Shown here piece by piece: positions 1-8,206 of a stretch of 36,079 nucleotides of DNA (its first letter is position 1; every line of letters begins with the position of its first letter). Under the pieces are notes generated by a model. The model saw only the letters and a program-made list of their open reading frames with translations. It made no database searches and had not been told where the DNA came from. Origin of the DNA: Candidatus Gastranaerophilales bacterium (GTDB taxonomy: Bacteria; Cyanobacteriota; Vampirovibrionia; Gastranaerophilales; Gastranaerophilaceae). The position numbers and the translations under genes were made by a program. The DNA lies in the NCBI GenBank assembly GCA_017467305.1, contig JAFTSM010000070.1:1-36079 (forward strand), given 5' to 3'.

Positions 1-8
1 AATGCTAA

Positions 9-14
9 TATAAT
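9..14 (+). promoter_or_regulatory. -10 box of the tRNA-Asn promoter
   Basis: A perfect TATAAT lies 13 nt before the first base of the tRNA. Its -35 box would fall outside the window, so only half of the promoter can be seen. Confidence 0.5.
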
Positions 15-27
15 TATATAGAGATAT

Positions 28-99
<72 letters not shown>

Positions 100-118
100 T
101 TTTTCTTTTAAGAGGAGC

Positions 119-141
119 GATGACGAAAGTCATCTTTTTTT
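119..141 (+). terminator. Rho-independent terminator of the tRNA-Asn transcript
   Basis: A six-base-pair stem, GATGAC (119-124) with GTCATC (129-134), is closed by a GAAA tetraloop and followed directly by seven T residues. Confidence 0.85.
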
Positions 142-336
142 ATGTTTATCTAGAGTAAGAGAAATAACTAAAAGAAAAATAGTAAAATCACAGTATTAAG
201 TAGATAACTTATATATATTTATCTCGATATTTTCAAAAATTATATATACTACTTAAATACTCTTGTTTAACATTACTTAACAAAACAGTGTTGTTATGTA
301 AATTTATACTCTAAAATTGTTTTTTAATTTATAGGA

Positions 337-470
337 ACAAAAAGAGAAGAGAGAAAACTATGGGATTAGATTTAAGTTCTTACGAGGCATTTAAGAAACA
401 AGCTCAATCAAGTGTAAGCGGAAACAGTTCAACTGGTTCTAGTGGTGGAACAACTTCTAGTAATCCAATT
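337..470 (+). repeat. Direct repeat copy 1: shared leader plus N-terminal 37 codons
   Basis: These 134 bp match 2006-2139 with only two differences by my hand comparison. The block begins in the 5' untranslated leader (purine-rich AGAGAAGAGAG ribosome-binding region) and ends at codon 37, after which the two genes diverge abruptly. Confidence 0.9.
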
Positions 471-1823
471 GGTGGTGATACAGGTGCTGCTAATAGTTAT
501 TCTGAAGTAAGTTTATTTGCAAACGAAGAAAACCAAGAGAAAAAAGCTTCTGATACTTACCAAGAACTTTTTGATAAAGTTATGTATGGTGAAGAAGAAG
601 AAACTACAGCAACAGAAGCAACAACTAAAAATTCAAATGAAGAAAAGAAAGCAGATAAAAAGACTTCTAATGGTACTGTTGACGACTACGAAAAAAATGA
701 AGTAGCTGGCGGAAATGCACAAGAAACAAAAGATGCTATCAATGCATTATTAGAAAGTGATTTATTTAAAAATCAAGGCATCAAAGACGGTGCTAGCCAC
801 ATTAAAAATGACGTAATTAACAACGACCAATGGAAAGTTGATATGGACGTTGATGGCGACGGAGTTATTGACCAAGGCGTAAGTCTTGCAGATGCTATTG
901 CTGGTTCATTTGATAGTGAATTAGACTTGTACATCGAAAAACAAGTACAAGACATTATGGCTAAATATGAATGTTATGACTTTAAAGCACTATTTGGTAG
1001 CGAAAATTCACAAGCAATTAAAGACTTAGCTGCATTGGGTATCAGAGCAGATGCTGTTGGTGATGATGCAGAATGGCAAAATAGAACATATTCATTCTCG
1101 CTAGTAGAAGTCCCAGAAGGATTTGAAAAACTATCACCAGAAGAACAAATGGAAATTGTATATGCAGATGATGCTAAAATTTTAGAAGACGGCAATGGCA
1201 AAAAAGGTAGCATGATATTTGCAGACTGTTTAGTTCCAGACGGTATGGCGCAGGGTGCTGAAATGAACCTATCAAGTATCTTAGATACAATGGGTTATGA
1301 CTGTATTTCTAAAGCTGACTTTGTTGGCAGAGAAGAAGAATATCATCAATTAATGGAAGAAATTGGCGCAGATTTATCAAATGGTGAATATACTTCTGAC
1401 GGAACAACTCACGCAGATATTTATACAGAAAAAACATTAAAAATCTGGGTGGCAACAAGAGCTCGTGATACAGCAAACGGTGATGCACCTGGTCAATGGA
1501 GTCAACATTTAACATATGAAGATACAATGGCAAGAATTGAAAAATTCGGCTTAGGTGCAGAAGGCGGTAGCCTAAGAAAAACTGGCTCATTAAGCACTAA
1601 TAATTCACCAATGACAGAAGGTGATGCTACAGGTACAGAAAAACAACTTCAAGAAGAAGCTGAAGCAGCTGCACAAGAAGAAAAAGAAATTGAATCAAAA
1701 GCAAGTGATATATTAAACAAATTAGTTTCTAAATATGAAACTGAACACGGTGAAAAACCAGTTGGTGAAGATTTAGCAAAACTAGAACTACAAGCTGAAC
1801 AACAAGCAAAAACAGCTGCATAA
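360..1823 (+). CDS. Acidic Ser/Gly-rich protein with one EF-hand-like loop, paralog of its neighbour
   Basis: A 487-residue protein of no family I recognise. Residues 1-37 form a Ser/Gly/Thr-rich leader starting MGLDLSSYEAFKKQ; there is no signal peptide or membrane segment. A very acidic linker follows. Residues 163-171 read DVDGDGVID, matching the calcium-loop spacing D-x-D-x-D-G-x-I, although position 12 is Val instead of Glu. The core at about 183-325 (FDSELDLYI, FSLVEVPEGF, MGYDCISKADF) is shared with the next gene. The C-terminus is an Ala/Glu/Lys helix. ATG is preceded by AGAGAAGAGAG. The shared leader could be a targeting or secretion signal, but that is inference. Confidence 0.85.
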   Translation: MGLDLSSYEAFKKQAQSSVSGNSSTGSSGGTTSSNPIGGDTGAANSYSEVSLFANEENQEKKASDTYQELFDKVMYGEEEETTATEATTKNSNEEKKADKKTSNGTVDDYEKNEVAGGNAQETKDAINALLESDLFKNQGIKDGASHIKNDVINNDQWKVDMDVDGDGVIDQGVSLADAIAGSFDSELDLYIEKQVQDIMAKYECYDFKALFGSENSQAIKDLAALGIRADAVGDDAEWQNRTYSFSLVEVPEGFEKLSPEEQMEIVYADDAKILEDGNGKKGSMIFADCLVPDGMAQGAEMNLSSILDTMGYDCISKADFVGREEEYHQLMEEIGADLSNGEYTSDGTTHADIYTEKTLKIWVATRARDTANGDAPGQWSQHLTYEDTMARIEKFGLGAEGGSLRKTGSLSTNNSPMTEGDATGTEKQLQEEAEAAAQEEKEIESKASDILNKLVSKYETEHGEKPVGEDLAKLELQAEQQAKTAA

Positions 1824-1840
1824 AGAAGTCAATATAACGT

Positions 1841-1880
1841 AAAAAAAGAAGAAGCATTAATTATGTTTCTTCTTTTTTTT
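1841..1880 (+). terminator. Rho-independent terminator after the first acidic paralog
   Basis: A 17-bp stem pairs 1841-1857 (A7GAAGAAGCAT) with 1863-1879, with one G-T pair and a five-base loop TAATT, ending in eight T residues. It separates the two paralogs, so each is probably transcribed from its own promoter. Confidence 0.85.
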
Positions 1881-2005
1881 ATACACTAATACCCACACAA
1901 ACAATATATAAATATTATATATATTTTATGTAACATATCTGTAACATTTGAATAATATATGTAAATAAAAGGAAAGAAAAAGTTTTTATTTATATATATA
2001 AGAGT

Positions 2006-2139
2006 ACAAAAAGAGAAGAGAGAAAACTATGGGATTAGATTTAAGTTCTTACGAAGCATTTAAGAAACAAGCTCAATCAAGTGTAAGCGGAAACAGTTCA
2101 ACTGGTTCTAGTAGTGGAACAACTTCTAGTAATCCAATT
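2006..2139 (+). repeat. Direct repeat copy 2: shared leader plus N-terminal 37 codons
   Basis: Second copy of the 134-bp block at 337-470. Identity extends through synonymous positions and the untranslated leader, so it reflects recent duplication or gene conversion and is more than protein-level conservation. Confidence 0.9.
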
Positions 2140-3330
2140 AGTGGTGGTTCTGGTGCAACACAAACATATTCTGAAGTAAGTTTATTTACAAAACAAAAAG
2201 AAGAAGAAGAGAAAAAAGCTTCAAACGCCTACGAAGAATTATTTGACGAAGTAATGTACGGCAAAACAACTGAAGAAGAAGCAAAAGACGAAGTAAAGAA
2301 CAGTGATTATCAAAAAGAATTAGATAGTAAATACAAAGATGATGATAATAAATCAGCAAAAGAAGCATTTTCTGACTTAACAAAAGCTGGTATTTTAAAT
2401 GAAAAATATTATGACAGAATGATTTGTGCTACAGAAAAATTAGTTCAAAATACTGATTGGATGATTAGTATGGCTGATGAAAACGGAAATATTAGTGACG
2501 TTGCATTGGCTGATGCTGTAGCTGCTTCTTTTGATAGTGAATTAGACCTATATATTCAAGACATTGTTGCAGAAGTAATGGCTGAATATGGTACTTGTTC
2601 AAAAGGATATACATCTGAAAAAGCGAGAGCAGCACTGGCTGCAAAAGGTATAAGAATTGATTCTGTAGGAGCTGGCGATGAAGAAAACGGTTCAAATACA
2701 AACAGAGTTTATTCATTCTCATTAGTAGAATTACCAGAAAACTTTGATAGCATGTCTCCAGCTGAACAAATGGAATATGTATATAGCGATGATGCAAAAA
2801 TAGTAGAAGATGCTGCGGGTAACAAAGGTAGCTATTTATTCGCTGATGCATTAATTCCAGATGGATTCGCACAAAATGCTGAAATTGAAATGTCTAGTAT
2901 CTTAGACTCAATGGGTTACGATTGTATTTCAAAAGCTGACTTCATTGGTTCTGACGGCAAATTTGATGAATCTGAATACAATGCAATGTTATCAGAAGTT
3001 GGCGAAATGGTTAACAGTGGCGAACTAAAAGGCAGTGATAAAATCAGTGATATTTACGGAAACACTAGAGAAATTTGTGACTCAATCAAAAGATTATGGG
3101 GTGGCGATGGTTCTGCTCCTGGACAAAACGGAATCGGTGGCGGTTCTAGCGACGGTGTAACTGATGCGGCAAAAGAATTAGCAGAAGAAAAAGAAATGAA
3201 TGATAAATACGAACAAATCCTAGATGCTAAGAAAGCTGATTATAAAGAAGAACACGGTGAAGAAGCTACTGGTGACGCACTTGCAAAATTAGAAAGTGAA
3301 GCTAAAATCGAAGCAAAAAATCAACTATAA
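2029..3330 (+). CDS. Acidic Ser/Gly-rich protein, second tandem paralog
   Basis: A 433-residue protein sharing its first 37 residues (one or two differences) and a central core with the upstream gene: ADAVAASFDSELDLYI, FSLVELPENF, EQMEYVYSDDAKI and MGYDCISKADF align directly. The EF-hand-like loop of the first paralog is degenerate here (DENGNISD), so calcium binding is not expected to be shared. There is no signal peptide, no membrane segment and no recognised domain. A Gly-rich patch precedes a charged C-terminal helix. The leader and ribosome-binding region are the same as for the first copy. Function unknown; a secreted or surface-associated protein using a non-classical signal is only a guess. 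Confidence 0.85.
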   Translation: MGLDLSSYEAFKKQAQSSVSGNSSTGSSSGTTSSNPISGGSGATQTYSEVSLFTKQKEEEEKKASNAYEELFDEVMYGKTTEEEAKDEVKNSDYQKELDSKYKDDDNKSAKEAFSDLTKAGILNEKYYDRMICATEKLVQNTDWMISMADENGNISDVALADAVAASFDSELDLYIQDIVAEVMAEYGTCSKGYTSEKARAALAAKGIRIDSVGAGDEENGSNTNRVYSFSLVELPENFDSMSPAEQMEYVYSDDAKIVEDAAGNKGSYLFADALIPDGFAQNAEIEMSSILDSMGYDCISKADFIGSDGKFDESEYNAMLSEVGEMVNSGELKGSDKISDIYGNTREICDSIKRLWGGDGSAPGQNGIGGGSSDGVTDAAKELAEEKEMNDKYEQILDAKKADYKEEHGEEATGDALAKLESEAKIEAKNQL

Positions 3331-3353
3331 GATATATTTAATAGGCTTAGGAA

Positions 3354-3411
3354 ATATGGTACAATCCAAAATGGATTGTACCATATAATTCTTAAAAGGA
3401 TTGTACTATAT
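3354..3411 (+). promoter_or_regulatory. Hairpin with a second copy of its 3' arm over the next gene's start
   Basis: ATATGGTACAATCC (3354-3367) pairs perfectly with GGATTGTACCATAT (3373-3386) around an AAAAT loop. A second copy of the 3' arm, GGATTGTACTATAT (3398-3411), differs at one base and would still pair through a G-U. It covers the GGA of the ribosome-binding site and the first two bases of the ATG at 3410. There is no T-run after the hairpin, so it is not a classic terminator. The alternative pairings would leave the start either open or closed. Confidence 0.5.
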
Positions 3412-5236
3412 GAAAACATTATTAATTTTTCCCCCACAGTGGATGCCTGTAAGCCCTCACTTTGCTTTACCAACATTACTTGGACAATTTGAAGGAACTG
3501 ACTATAATGCTTCCGTTATGGACTTAAATATAGATTTTTACAACAAAATTTTAACTTCTGATTATGTAAAAAAATCACTTGATATGGGGATAAAATTACT
3601 TCCTCTATTAAAACAGAGTATTCAAAAATATTTTGTTAAAGGTAAAAAATTGGAAGAATACTCATTTGTTCAAAGAAATGAAATTGCAAAAGCTTCAATG
3701 ATAGACAATCTTTTAAAAGCAAACGGTCAAAACCTAAAAACCGTAGCTACTATAATTGATAAATCTGTTGAAGTATTAAAATCAAAAGAACACTACTACA
3801 ATCCAAAATTATTTACATCCGCAGTAAATAATGTAAACACAGCTTTAGAAATTTGTTCTATGCCTTATTATCCAACTAGAATTGGATTTACATCATACTC
3901 TAATGAACTATTAACATTAGATTATGAATGTATTAAGTATTATGTTTTTGATAAAACAACAAATATCTTTAAACAATACTTTGAAAGTGTTCTTGACAAA
4001 ATTAAAGCAGAAAATGCACAATATATTGGTATTTCAATCAACTCATCTAGCCAAATTGTTGCAGGTTTGACACTTGCAAACATGCTAAAAAAAGAAACAA
4101 ATGCACACATAAATATTGGTGGTAACCACTTTGGAAGAGTTACAGAGTCTTTAGAAAAATATCCAGAATTTTTTGAATTGTTCTGCGATTCCCTTTTAGT
4201 TGAAGAAGGAGAGATTCCAGTAATTGAACTTGCTAAGTACATTAACGGAGAACAAGAAGTAGAAAAAGTTCCTAATTTAATGTATCTAAAAGACGGTAAA
4301 GTTCAATTCAATGACAAAGTTGAACCTAAAAAACTTAATGAACTAAAAACACCAAGCTTAGACGGCTACAATCTAAAAGCATATTTTACACCAGAAATTG
4401 TTATGCCATTCCCAGCATCTAGAGGCTGCTACTGGAGAAAATGTAGTTTTTGTGACCACGATTTTGGAATGTATTACAACATAAAAAATATTGATAAATT
4501 AGTAAATGAAATTAAAACATATAAAACAAAATATGGTATTAATAAATTTGAATTTATTGATGAAGCAATAAGTCCAAGTTATATGGAAGCAATGTCTAAA
4601 AGATTTATTGAAGAAAAATTAGATGTTGAATTTTTCTGTGATGCAAGGTTAGAAGACGGTTTTACAAAAGAAGTATGTGAACTTGCAGTCGAAGCTGGAC
4701 TTAGAATGGTTCTTTGGGGATTTGAATCCGGTTCAAAGAAAATAATGAAATTAATAAATAAAGGAATTAATGTAGATAACAGACTGAAAATTCTCAAAGA
4801 TGCAAGAGAAGCGGGCATATACAATTTTGCATTTATATTCTTTGGTTTCCCTGCTGAGACAAAAAGAAATGCAATGCAAACAATTAAAGTTATTTGCGAA
4901 AATACCGATATAATAAACTCGTATGGCAAAAGCGTATTTACAATGGGCAAACATACAAAATTAAGAGAAGCACCTTCTAAATATGGCGTGGTTGGTGAAA
5001 CAAAACAAGTTTCAGAGTTTTCTCCGACATACGAATATACCGCAAAAGGCATGACAAAAAAGGAGCTCAATGAAGTTATAAATTTATGCACAGAAAGAGC
5101 TTACAAAGCCTATGGAAATGCCTTATCGTTCCACCTAATAAGTAGAGAAATTTTATTCTTGTATATTTGTAAATACGGTGTAGACCAAGTTTGTGATTTT
5201 AAATTTAAAGGAACTAATACAGATGGAATTCAATAA
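3410..5236 (+). CDS. B12-binding-domain-type radical SAM protein
   Basis: A 608-residue protein with the layout of cobalamin-binding radical SAM enzymes. The N-terminal half has a Rossmann-like region (YIGISINSSSQIV, then NIGGNHFG and EEGEIPVIELAKYI). The radical SAM barrel begins with SRGCYWRKCSFCDHDFG; Cys340, Cys345 and Cys348 would bind the 4Fe-4S cluster in a Cx4Cx2C spacing, one residue longer than the usual Cx3Cx2C. The barrel continues through EFIDEAISPSYM and VLWGFESGSKKIMKLINKG. The substrate is not predictable; relatives do methylations and RiPP or lipid modifications. I chose ATG 3410 (AAAAGGA, 9-nt spacing) over TTG 3401. The end overlaps the next gene by 14 nt. Confidence 0.85.
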   Translation: MKTLLIFPPQWMPVSPHFALPTLLGQFEGTDYNASVMDLNIDFYNKILTSDYVKKSLDMGIKLLPLLKQSIQKYFVKGKKLEEYSFVQRNEIAKASMIDNLLKANGQNLKTVATIIDKSVEVLKSKEHYYNPKLFTSAVNNVNTALEICSMPYYPTRIGFTSYSNELLTLDYECIKYYVFDKTTNIFKQYFESVLDKIKAENAQYIGISINSSSQIVAGLTLANMLKKETNAHINIGGNHFGRVTESLEKYPEFFELFCDSLLVEEGEIPVIELAKYINGEQEVEKVPNLMYLKDGKVQFNDKVEPKKLNELKTPSLDGYNLKAYFTPEIVMPFPASRGCYWRKCSFCDHDFGMYYNIKNIDKLVNEIKTYKTKYGINKFEFIDEAISPSYMEAMSKRFIEEKLDVEFFCDARLEDGFTKEVCELAVEAGLRMVLWGFESGSKKIMKLINKGINVDNRLKILKDAREAGIYNFAFIFFGFPAETKRNAMQTIKVICENTDIINSYGKSVFTMGKHTKLREAPSKYGVVGETKQVSEFSPTYEYTAKGMTKKELNEVINLCTERAYKAYGNALSFHLISREILFLYICKYGVDQVCDFKFKGTNTDGIQ

Positions 5237-5606
5237 ATTTATAGAAAAATTCTTTGATGAAAACGATGACAGTGGATTTAATGAAATTGTTTTTGCAAGA
5301 CAAGCCAAATTCAAACAGATTAAAGAACGTCTTAAAGGATATTATTTAACTGATAAAGAAATCGATAAAGTTTTTGAAATTATAACTCAAGCAGAAATTG
5401 ATATTGAGAATATAAAACGTAAATTCAATGCTAAAAAATATACAGAACAAGATTTAAATAATTTTGAAAAGAAAATACTTGATAGACAAAAGAAAATGAA
5501 AGAAGATTTCGATAAAGCAGTTGGAAAAATAATCAAAGAAAAATACGAAAAAGCAAAAAAAATAAAAGCTGAAATGGATAAAAAAAATCCGTATAACAAT
5601 ATTTAA
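5223..5606 (+). CDS. Small coiled-coil protein coupled to the radical SAM gene
   Basis: A 127-residue, highly charged protein that I do not recognise. From about residue 25 it is almost entirely helical and Lys/Glu-rich (IKERLKGYYLTDKEIDKVFE, then long K/E/D heptad-like stretches), with no membrane segment and no Cys cluster. The ATG at 5223 lies inside the radical SAM gene, overlapping its last 14 nt, and has AAAGGA 10 nt upstream. An upstream GTG (5193) is possible but has no better site. The overlap suggests translational coupling and perhaps a partner or chaperone role; that is inference. Confidence 0.75.
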   Translation: MEFNKFIEKFFDENDDSGFNEIVFARQAKFKQIKERLKGYYLTDKEIDKVFEIITQAEIDIENIKRKFNAKKYTEQDLNNFEKKILDRQKKMKEDFDKAVGKIIKEKYEKAKKIKAEMDKKNPYNNI

Positions 5607-5667
5607 TAATACTTTGATTTACTGATTGTTTTTTTGTAAAATTACAGTAAATCAAAGTGGAGGTTAT

Positions 5668-6486
5668 ATGGTTAATTCAGTTAAATTAAATGATTTTGTA
5701 ATAGGTGGAGACAAGCTAACAATTTTAGCTGGACCTTGTGCTATTGAATCAAAAGAAATCCTATTCAAAACAGCAGAACACCTAAAAAATATAACTACTG
5801 AATTAGGTATTAATTTTATATTTAAATCTTCATATGACAAGGCAAATAGAAGTTCTATAGACTCATATAGAGGACTCGGAATGGAAAGGGGTCTTGCTTT
5901 ATTAGCAGAAGTAAAAAAAGAATTTAATCTGCCAATAGTTACGGATATTCACAATCCAGACGAAGCAATGGTTGCAGCAGAAGTTGCAGATATAATTCAA
6001 ATACCAGCATTTTTATGCAGACAAACTGATTTACTTGTTGCCGCTGCTAAAACAAATAAAATAATCAACATAAAAAAAGGACAATTCTTAGCACCTCAAC
6101 AAATGAAATCAATTGCTAAAAAAGTTATTGAAAGCGGAAACAATAAAGTAACAATTACTGATAGGGGTGTAACTTTCGGATATAACAACCTTGTTTCAGA
6201 TATGAGAGCAATCCCAATAATTCAAGAAATGGGGTACCCTGTAATCTTTGATGCGACTCACAGCGTACAATTACCTGGTGGTTGCGGAGAAAGCTCTGGC
6301 GGAGAAAGAAAATTTGTGCCTATATTAGCAAAATCTGCTGTTGCTGCGGGCGTAAACGGTTTGTTTTTTGAAGTTCATCCAGAACCAGACTCTGCTTTGT
6401 GTGATGGACCAAATATGGTTGACTTTAAACAATCAAAAGAAATTTTCAAAATCTGCAATGAAATATTCCATTTAGTACGTAGTTAA
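5668..6486 (+). CDS. kdsA: 3-deoxy-8-phosphooctulonate (KDO-8-P) synthase
   Basis: This enzyme condenses phosphoenolpyruvate with arabinose-5-phosphate to give KDO-8-phosphate, precursor of the LPS inner-core sugar. The 272 residues show LAGPCAIES, KSSYDKANRSS, QIPAFLCRQTDLL, NIKKGQFLAP and DATHSVQLPG, all typical of KdsA. Cys24 (E. coli has Asn here), His198, Glu235 and Asp246 match the metal ligands of the metal-dependent class known from Aquifex. ATG 5668 with TGGAGG just upstream is preferred over the longer reading from 5626, whose first 14 residues are not family-like. It is convergent with the prepilin-like gene. It implies an LPS-bearing outer membrane. Confidence 0.96.
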   Translation: MVNSVKLNDFVIGGDKLTILAGPCAIESKEILFKTAEHLKNITTELGINFIFKSSYDKANRSSIDSYRGLGMERGLALLAEVKKEFNLPIVTDIHNPDEAMVAAEVADIIQIPAFLCRQTDLLVAAAKTNKIINIKKGQFLAPQQMKSIAKKVIESGNNKVTITDRGVTFGYNNLVSDMRAIPIIQEMGYPVIFDATHSVQLPGGCGESSGGERKFVPILAKSAVAAGVNGLFFEVHPEPDSALCDGPNMVDFKQSKEIFKICNEIFHLVRS

Positions 6487-6493
6487 TGAAAGC

Positions 6494-7252
6494 TTATTGC
6501 ACTACATACCTAGCTTGTGCCCAAGGATAACCACGTTTGATTTGCCAGTTATCTTTCATGATTAGAGCAGCACAATAGTTTCCATTCTTTGTGTTATTAC
6601 AATTGTTTTGGTTAGAAGGGGAAATTAACTCATCCCTAGAAAATTCATGCCCGAAAGGAAGCAACTTACCAATATATTCTGGGTGCTCATCATTTTCAAT
6701 CCAAAATTCAAACATAAAAATATCACGAGCAACAACATTTAAACGTTTTTTACCATTAGAATCAACATAAAAATAAGCAACTTTATATTTATCAGTAGAA
6801 AAAGTTTGAACTGCCATAAAAGCACCATCATTCAAAAAGAATCTTGACCATGTTGAATTTAAAGCCTTTTCTGTTGCATCTAACTCTTTAAAAGTGTAAT
6901 TACATACAGCCTCTGTTGAATTTTTACAGTCTCTAGCTAAAACAAGATGAGGCTTTAAATATCTTTCAAAGAAATAATATGAACCACGTTCACTCAAATT
7001 ATCTGGGAAATCCCAAGCTTGATATGGACCATTATGAGCAGCTGCTCTAACCAATGCTTGAGAAAGTGTGGAATAATGTTTTTTTAATCTTACTACTGTT
7101 TGGTTTTTATTATAATCAGCAATCATAACACCTGTTGCAATAGTAAAAACAACTCCAATAAGCGCCAAAGTAATAAGTAACTCAGATAATGTGCTACCTT
7201 TTTTGAACCTATTAAATTTTATCTTTGAAAGATTTATCAAATAAAACCTCAT
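6494..7252 (-). CDS. Type IV prepilin-like protein
   Basis: A 252-residue protein with a class III signal: basic leader ending RFKKG (Gly19), then STLSELLITLALIGVV, with Glu at position +5 of the mature chain and a hydrophobic helix of about 20 residues. Prepilin peptidase would cleave after Gly19. The +1 residue is Ser where many pilins have Phe. The remaining 210 residues form a soluble domain with several Cys (DCKNSTEAVC, NNCNN), possibly disulfide-bonded. No assembly ATPase, platform or secretin gene is nearby, so it must use machinery encoded elsewhere. I chose ATG 7252 over TTG 7255. It follows dapA by about 15 nt. Confidence 0.85.
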   Translation of the reverse strand: MRFYLINLSKIKFNRFKKGSTLSELLITLALIGVVFTIATGVMIADYNKNQTVVRLKKHYSTLSQALVRAAAHNGPYQAWDFPDNLSERGSYYFFERYLKPHLVLARDCKNSTEAVCNYTFKELDATEKALNSTWSRFFLNDGAFMAVQTFSTDKYKVAYFYVDSNGKKRLNVVARDIFMFEFWIENDEHPEYIGKLLPFGHEFSRDELISPSNQNNCNNTKNGNYCAALIMKDNWQIKRGYPWAQARYVVQ

Positions 7253-7267
7253 CAAGTTGTATTACAA

Positions 7268-8152
7268 TTAATGAAAATACTTATTTAAAACAGAAAAAAG
7301 TTCTTTTTTTTCTTCTGCATCCAATTCAACCAAAGGACGTCTCACTTTTTCAGAAATTATACCGATATGTGCAAGAGCAGCCTTAACAGGAACAGGATTT
7401 GGTGCCATAAATAACTTTTTAAATAATGGATATAAATTTAAATGTATTTCTAATGCTTCATTTATCTTTCCAGACTTAAAAGCAGAAATCATTTTCTTCA
7501 TATCATTACCAACCAAGTGAGAAGCAACACTGATAACACCATGTGCACCTAGTGACATCATCGGTAGTGTTAAACTATCATCACCAGAGTATATTGCAAA
7601 ATCCTTTGGACATAGAGTTCTAATATCACTAATTAAATCTAAATCAGCATTACTTTGTTTTACAGCAACTATGTTTTTAAACTCATTTGCAAGTTTTGCA
7701 ATAGTTGCAGGTAACATGTTCACCCCTGTTCTACCAGGAATATTGTATAGAATAATAGGTAAATCTACAGCTTTTGCAATTGCAGAAAAATGTTCATACA
7801 TACCTTTTTGAGAAGGTTTATTATAATAAGGAACAACTGTAAGAATAGCATCAGCACCAAGTTCTTTAGCTTTTTTAGAAGACTCAACAGCTGTTTCTGT
7901 TGAATTTGAACCAGCACCTAATACAATTTTAACTCTTCCATTAACCACTTTTTTAACAAATAAGAAAATTTCTCTTTCTTCTTCGTGTGATAATGTAGGA
8001 GTTTCTCCAGTAGTACCAGCAACTAATATTGCATCAGTACCATTTTCTATTAAATGATTAACAAGTTTTTCTAGTGCAACATAATCTACTGATAAATCCT
8101 CTTTAAATGGAGTTATCATTGCTGTAATTATTTCACCTGCGTTATATCTCAT
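7268..8152 (-). CDS. dapA: 4-hydroxy-tetrahydrodipicolinate synthase
   Basis: This enzyme condenses pyruvate with aspartate semialdehyde, the first committed step to diaminopimelate and lysine, in the cytoplasm. The 294 residues match the usual family length. GTTGE (46-50), YNIPGRTG with Tyr136 and Arg141, and Schiff-base Lys165 in VAVKQSNAD are visible; the last motif is a little unusual, as many members have KEAS here. YSGDDSL and the C-terminal PVKAAL are also standard. The gene lies just downstream of asd, which makes its substrate, though a terminator hairpin stands between them. GAAAGAG about 8 nt upstream supports the ATG. Confidence 0.97.
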   Translation of the reverse strand: MRYNAGEIITAMITPFKEDLSVDYVALEKLVNHLIENGTDAILVAGTTGETPTLSHEEEREIFLFVKKVVNGRVKIVLGAGSNSTETAVESSKKAKELGADAILTVVPYYNKPSQKGMYEHFSAIAKAVDLPIILYNIPGRTGVNMLPATIAKLANEFKNIVAVKQSNADLDLISDIRTLCPKDFAIYSGDDSLTLPMMSLGAHGVISVASHLVGNDMKKMISAFKSGKINEALEIHLNLYPLFKKLFMAPNPVPVKAALAHIGIISEKVRRPLVELDAEEKKELFSVLNKYFH

Positions 8153-8179
8153 ATTTTCACTCTTTCAACTTTATGTTTT

Positions 8180-8205
8180 AAAAAGCCTATAAATATAGGC
8201 TTTTT
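8180..8205 (-). terminator. Terminator between asd and dapA
   Basis: AAAAAGCCTAT (8180-8190) pairs with ATAGGCTTTTT (8195-8205) around a four-base loop, starting 1 nt beyond the asd stop codon, with a T-run on the minus strand. The stem is symmetrical enough to act on both strands. It may set a lower or separate level for dapA. Confidence 0.75.
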
Positions 8206-8206
8206 A

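Noticed and set aside
2492-2872. 126-codon minus-strand frame
   Set aside because: Antisense to the second acidic paralog, with His/Leu/Gln-rich shadow composition and no ribosome-binding site.
4579-5091. 170-codon minus-strand frame
   Set aside because: Lies wholly antisense to the conserved radical SAM barrel; composition is that of a shadow frame.
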